Position numbers and translations under genes: made by a program. Below, one piece after another: positions 58,614 to 64,000 of a stretch of 64,000 nt of DNA. The notes under the pieces were generated by a model. That model did no database searches and was not told where the DNA came from. It was given only the letters and a program-made list of their open reading frames with translations. The stretch comes from Pezicula radicicola (lineage: Eukaryota > Ascomycota > Leotiomycetes > Helotiales > Dermateaceae): assembly GCA_003008705.1 (NCBI GenBank), contig PDUO01000010.1, positions 124,001 to 188,000 on the forward strand, written 5' to 3'. Positions within the stretch are counted from its first letter, which is position 1, and each line of letters starts with the position of its first letter.

Positions 58614-61600
58614 ATGGACGGCCCGGGAGATGCGGATGCTATCACTATACAAGCAGGGCGGGCTGATGGGGATAGAGATGGATATGGGCGAACTACAGAT
58701 ACATCATCCCTTGCCGTGGAGTTGACTGGGTCGCAGGAGGCGCTGAAAGGCGTTGGACTTACAGAATTCCTTGACAGCGATGAGAGGCCGGTCCTTATAC
58801 TAGATCTGAGCGCGGTTCATCGCACAACTCCGATTTACCACAACAAAAGCTACCTAGAAATTCAGGCGCGAGAGCATAATATATCTGCAGTGGACGACCC
58901 TAAGCATACACGCTTCACTCATTGGGCTTCTGCTGCGGCAGTAGATAGCGGGCCATCTGCAGTATTGCACTGGGGATTCAGATGGACTATACAGACCCTG
59001 AGGAATCGTTGGAGGGTTGTTAGTGGACAACCCATTGCCCTCCTTGGCGCGGAGGCGGCATCTACCAAGAACGAAGCCGAAGAAGCAAGAGTCGCAAAAT
59101 CAAGGTCTCCGAGGTTACTAAAGCTGCCGGAAGTCATCCGTAGAGCCACCCGTCAAGGAGTACCAATAGCTAGACCAACCCCCGAGTCACAAGTTGAGGC
59201 ATTCAAGGCTTATCGAGAGGACACGATATCGCTGTTTCCGATCGCTGGCGAGAAAGGGCCAGTATCATTGACAAAGACACCACCGTCTAGTACCTCATCT
59301 CTGGGTCCCTTTGGTTTGACTGCTGCCGAGTTGAGGCTAGAAGTATCCGGTTATGTCAAATTCTTTCTTGACTTTGACTGGGCATCCACGGAACTAGGCC
59401 CTATTAATTCTTGGTCGACCGAGCTGAGGCGGGGCTGCAATTTTCTCTTGGCAGATCCTCGACCAGCTGCGATGTACTGGGGCGAGAATCGAATCATGAT
59501 GTACAACGAAGGGTACGTCTCTGTTACCGGCCAAAAGCATCCTTTCATGCTGGGCAAGCCGCTACGGATAGCCTGGGCGGAAATTCTTGATGATTTCGGG
59601 CCAGTGTTTGACCAAGTCTATGCTACCGGAGTCGCAGCGACTCAGGAGGATGCACTTATTTACGTCGATCGAAATGGCTATCGTGAAGAGACTTACTTCT
59701 CGCTATCAATTATACCGTTTAGCACTGGCGACGGGAGTGATGTGTGGTATGTGGCGGACAAATCCATACAACTACCAATCAAAAACTGACCTCTTAGTTA
59801 CAATCCCGCGTTTGAGACCAGTCGGCAAGTAATTGCAGGTATATTATCTATCACAGAATCTGGCAAGCCGTGGGACTTTCCAACTAACGTAGTGGATCAC
59901 AGATCGCAGAATTACTTTTCTTTTAAGGCTTGGCCAATACATTGCTTCGTCCAGAGAGCCGAAAGACTTCTGGTCACAACTCCTGAGGGGCCTACAAGGG
60001 GATACTCGCGATGTCCCTTTCGCGCTATTGTACTCTGCTGGCTGTGATGTGAACGAAACGCTCTCCGTATCCTCAGAACAAAGTAAGGATTCTCAGACAT
60101 GGTCATTGGAAGGCTCTATACGAGTTTCAGAGAACTGCCTTAGTAGTGTTCCTGTGCGTCTAAACGGCAACAATCCACCAGAAAGCTTTTTGCCAAATTT
60201 CCATGATCTGGTCAAGGCTGAACTTCCAACACTGCTACGCGGACAGGATGGAAGCCTGCCACCCGGTCTTCTCAGAGACCTACGAAGTCGAGGTCCAGAA
60301 ATTGGTGATGACGCCTTGTTTTGTCCAATCCGGTCGACAGGTGATACTGTTGTTGGATTTCTGGTACTAGGACTCAATCCACACAAGCAGTACGATGACG
60401 ACTACAAGCTCTTTATCCAGCTTTTGAGTAGACAATTAGCTACCTCGATGGCTGCCGCTGTTCTATTTGAGGATGAGATCAAACGTGGCAGGATGGCAGC
60501 AGAAATGGCCACGGTGGACAGGAATCGTTTGTCGATGCAACTTGCTGTACAAACACACGAGACCATAGCCGTCGAGAACAGGTTTCGCAGAATGGCAGAC
60601 CTCGCGCCAGTTGGCATGTTTCACATGGATGCTCAAGGAGGTCTCATATGTGAGTACCCAGGTCTACTTATATTCACACCGCTTGCTAACACATTTATGA
60701 GACGCCAACGAGAATTGGTACAATCTAACACAACATCCTCGAGACGTCATCACTCCTATGAGCTGGGATAATGTAGTAGCCGAGATTGACCAGCCTCTTA
60801 TGACTGTTGAATGGGAGAAGCTATCCATCCAAGGCTTAACTGTGTCTTTTGAACTCCGATTAAAAGCACCATTCAACGCCCCAGAGATGTTAGAGAGTGA
60901 CGAAGTTGATGGCTATACTTGGATTATCGTGGCTGCCTACCCAGAAAAGGCTTCAGATGGGACCGTGGTTGGGATTCTGGGCTGTTTGACTGATATCTCA
61001 AGGTAAGATTTTCATTCGACACAGCTTATAGCGATGAATAGGAACTGACGGATACAGGCAAAAATGGACCGAGGGGTTTCAAGCTCGAAAACTGAAGGAG
61101 GCGGTAGAACTCAAACGTCAACAGGAGAGCTTCATTGATATGACCTCGCACGAGATGCGCAACCCTCTCAGTGCTATCATCCAATGTGCCGACTTCATTG
61201 CCAGTTCACTCACTGAATTTAGCAATGCTTCACAAGATATCACTTCTATTTCTAAGGATGTTATCGAGAGCCATATAGATGCAGCCCAAACGATCATGCA
61301 TTGTGGCCAACACCAGAAAAGAATCATTGACGACATCCTCATGTTGTCTAAAATCAACTCTGATTTGCTGACCGTCACTCCGGTCGAAGTTCAGCCCCTG
61401 GTTGTAATCAAGAATGCACTGAAAATGTTCGATGGGGAAGTACACAGAGCCGACATCGAACTTCGATTGCAAATCGAGCAGTCATATCACGATCTATCCG
61501 TAGACTGGGTGAAGCTTGATCCCAGCCGACTTCTCCAAGTATTTATTAACTTAACCACAAATGCTATAAAGTTTACGAAACTAGAGGCAAAGCGAAGAAT

Positions 61601-62609
61601 AGCCGTCAATGTTAGTGCTTCTCTCGAATTACCTGTCGGCAGGGGCGGCATCGAATACCTACCACGCGAAAGTGATCGAAAAGATCTCAGTCTAGGCTCG
61701 GCGTGGGGTTCCGGTGAAATGATATACCTGGCCATTGAAGTCACTGATACTGGTCGTGGGCTAACTGAGCACGAGCGGAAGTTGTTATTCCAGAGGTTTT
61801 CGCAAGCCTCAACTCGGACGCACGTAGAATACGGTGGATCTGGGCTTGGCCTTTTTATATCTCGCGAGCTTGCAGAATTACAAGGTGGCCAGGTTGGCGT
61901 TTTCTCCGAGGCTGGGGTTGGAAGCACTTTTGCTTTCTTTGTCAGAGCACGTCGATGCACTCCAGCCCCAGGCACAACTACTGCGTCAGTCGTGATTGAT
62001 ACACAAGCTCAGCCAAATGCTACCTACAATACGGTTTTGATGACGAAACCAAGCGAAGGATCGCGCAAAACTTCCCCTGTCTCGGCGACAGCTCTCGACG
62101 GACCGAAGCATGTCCTCGTGGTCGAAGATAATATCGTCAATCAAAAGGTGCTCTCAAAACAGCTTCGCAGTGCCGGATGTGTTGTTTATGTCGCAAACCA
62201 CGGTGGAGAAGCTATCACCTTTCTAGAATCGTCAGAATTCTGGCAAGGAAATATTGGTTGTGATGCATTGCCCAACTTCATATGTTTAATGGATCTGGAA
62301 ATGCCCGTTATGGATGGTTTGACTTGTGTGAAGAGGATACGGGAATTGCAGCGGGAGGGAAAGATCCTGGTTCACATTCCGATCATTGCCGTAACAGCGA
62401 ATGCGAGAAGTGAGCAGATTGCTATAGCGAAAGAGGCTGGGATGGTGAGTCATAGGGATTCGCCAGACGTCGTCCAAGATTTGATGCTGATGATAATATA
62501 GGATGGTGTTGTCACGAAACCTTTTAGGATTCCGGAATTGATACCGGAGATGGAGAAATTGTTGAAAGCTTGGTCAACCGATCAAAAGACTGCCTCCACT
62601 CCCGCGTAG
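58614..62609 (+). CDS. hybrid sensor histidine kinase
   Basis: Two-component hybrid kinase, 1238 aa, feeding a fungal phosphorelay. Six exons: 58614-59746, 59798-59838, 59903-60649, 60702-61002, 61058-62444, 62502-62609. Order: Ser/Glu-rich N-terminus; a PAS-like region (about 270-390; ADPRPAAMYWG, RIMMYNEGY); a GAF-like region (about 395-600); a PAS domain (about 620-740; APVGMFHMD, then YANENWYNLTQHP); HisKA with phospho-His772 in MTSHEMRNP; HATPase_c with NLTTNAIKF, VTDTGRG and GGSGLGLFIS; receiver with VVEDN, phospho-Asp near 1152 in LMDLEMPVMDG, the VTAN strand and TKPF. All catalytic boxes are intact. No membrane helices, so probably cytosolic. The stimulus is unknown. Confidence 0.93.
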
Positions 62610-63457
62610 TCATGTTTTTGTTTGGCCAGCTCTATCCAACTCGGCGGACAGATGAAATTAACATCTACAGGAGTTATATTCTTGCTACTTTTCAAATCAA
62701 ACGCCCCATAACATTTTTTAGAGTGAATGAGGCTTAGGTGACATATCGGCGCAATACCCAGATGATCGGCGTTTGGGATGTACAGTGCAAATGAATACCA
62801 GTGCCTTACTAGGAGGGATATCTACAGCGTATTTGGGTTATTTGCTCTCAAAGAAAAGGAGCATATAAGTGCTTGGTGGATATTGACTTTGGGGGAACGA
62901 GAGAGTTCTGTTGAATATCGGTGTTGGCAGGACTTGTACATGCCAATATACGTAGCTTCAAGTTCTGTATATTTGTTTCTTCGTCGGAAGGGGCGATTAG
63001 ATAAATACAGTTCTTTCTCCAAAATGTGGTCAGGCTTGCTGCAGAAGTTGATGTTGGGACACTAAAATATCTTGAGTGATCCACTTGGTTTGATGAGTAC
63101 TCACTTGATTTCAGCATCTACGGGTAAAGCTTGTTAATACAATATTCTACGATGAAGTGAATTTCTATTTAGCGTTGTATTATCTTGAGCTAAATTCTTG
63201 TCATCATTAAATACTTTGTAGTGGCAAATAACGAGGAGAGCTTTCTCTTTGTCTAAAAATGTATCTGAAAACGTACAAATAATATGAATATTAAAGGACA
63301 ACATTCCATTTGCAGCTAGAGCGATGAATACCTTTGTTCTTTGTCTGCCAATGTGATTAACAAGGTCCATTTCAAAATCCTCCCTCGAGGCCAAAAGGCA
63401 TTAGCATTTTTTGTCCCTTCCTTCTCCTTCGCACAGAGTTTCACGACCACATACAAA
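62610..63457. other. intergenic
   Basis: About 850 AT-rich bases. A short copy of the ACTTGATTT-type minisatellite is at about 63071-63112. Small frames have no recognisable family. Confidence 0.5.
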
Positions 63458-64000
63458 ATGGAAGGCCAAGCAGCAATTCTAGGTCAACAATACCAGGAAC
63501 CACCCCTTGGACCAGAGGGAAAGCTCCTCGCAAGAAGCCCCGACAGAAGATACGAAGTCCGTCGAGCAGACATTGTAAATTTTCCCACCGGAGCAATCGT
63601 AAACGTAATCAATGGAATTGACTTCACACCAGAAGGCCAAATCACACCACCCTCAATTTACGGAGGTCAAACACTACCCCGAGTCATTCTAGCAGCCGCA
63701 GGCGATAGATTGCGAACCTACTGTTTATCACAATTTCCCAACGGCCTAGCAGTCGGAGAAGCAGTCATAACACCTAGTTTCGAAATGCCGAATTGTTGGT
63801 ATCTAATCCATACCAATGCGCCCAAACCAACCGAGGAACGATTTCATTACGAACGACCCTATAAAATTGGAACTACGAGACATCTTAATGGTGCTGAGAG
63901 GGTACAACTTGCTGGTTGTTATACTGAGTCTCTTAAGAGAGCTATTTCGGTTGAGGAATGTGTTGATGAGGTTGCTTTTCCTACTATTGGGGTTGGGGTT
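63458..64000 (+). CDS. macro-domain-like protein, 3' end cut by window
   Basis: Open frame of 181 codons from the ATG at 63458 to the last base with no stop or intron; the gene continues beyond the window. The sequence YEVRRADIVNFPTGAIVNVIN, then VILAAAGDRLRTYC, FPNGLAVGEAVITP, WYLIHTNAPK, a CYTESLKRAI helix and VAFPTIGVGV follows the order of the ADP-ribose-binding macro domain (the AAG loop, the GEA strand and the FPxIGxG loop). Macro domains bind or hydrolyse ADP-ribose marks; catalytic activity cannot be judged from this part. The segment between AIVNVIN and VILAAAG is longer than usual. Confidence 0.72.
   Translation, partial: MEGQAAILGQQYQEPPLGPEGKLLARSPDRRYEVRRADIVNFPTGAIVNVINGIDFTPEGQITPPSIYGGQTLPRVILAAAGDRLRTYCLSQFPNGLAVGEAVITPSFEMPNCWYLIHTNAPKPTEERFHYERPYKIGTTRHLNGAERVQLAGCYTESLKRAISVEECVDEVAFPTIGVGV

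Noticed and set aside
1..64000. CRISPR arrays, bacterial operons or viral genes
   Set aside because: No regular direct-repeat/spacer array, no ribosome-binding-site-led gene strings and no viral replication genes were seen; gene structure is eukaryotic throughout.

Overview
The window is nuclear DNA of a filamentous ascomycete (Pezizomycotina). Genes are split by many short introns with GT..AG ends and CTAAC/CTGAC-type branch sites, and gene families such as a highly reducing polyketide synthase, a bANK regulator and a fungal hybrid histidine kinase are present. A leotiomycete is my guess only, from overall protein flavour. All exon models were assembled by eye from reading frame, splice sites and family continuity; each gives an exact multiple of three.

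Layout. 0.3-4.6 kb: a sugar transporter and a polyol (sorbitol/xylitol-type) dehydrogenase, divergently transcribed. 7.0-8.7 kb: a secreted haem peroxidase between AT-rich, gene-poor stretches. 10.6-13.6 kb: a BTB-domain protein and a probably broken membrane/HeLo-like gene. 13.7-17.8 kb: housekeeping genes (riboflavin-pathway-type deaminase, DUF676-like esterase, fructose-1,6-bisphosphatase). 18.8-20.9 kb: an apparently non-protein-coding, multi-intron host gene carrying six box C/D snoRNAs, one per intron. By guide sequence and the D'+5 rule they are the homologues of yeast snR78, snR77, snR76, snR75, snR74 and snR73, in exactly the yeast order.

21.9-46.4 kb: a secondary-metabolite gene cluster. 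It holds a TauD-type dioxygenase, two cytochrome P450s, a ToxE-like bANK transcription factor, a secreted berberine-bridge-type FAD oxidase, a short-chain reductase, an alpha/beta hydrolase resembling polyketide transferases, and a 2401-residue highly reducing PKS (KS-AT-DH-degenerate MT-ER-KR-ACP, no thioesterase). The likely logic: the bANK protein switches the cluster on; the PKS builds a reduced chain; the divergently transcribed hydrolase/transferase releases or transfers it; P450s, FAD oxidase, SDR and perhaps the dioxygenase tailor it.

46.9-54.4 kb: conserved housekeeping genes bound the cluster (CDC40/PRP17 splicing factor, ERV14 cargo receptor, MAP1 methionine aminopeptidase, BNA4 kynurenine 3-monooxygenase). 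55-64 kb: a dead sugar-transporter fragment, a PRISE-type reductase, a minisatellite, a 1238-residue hybrid histidine kinase and the start of a macro-domain-like gene cut by the window end. A degenerate minisatellite family recurs at five intergenic sites, and a 134-bp MITE lies 5 bp beyond the stop of one cluster P450.
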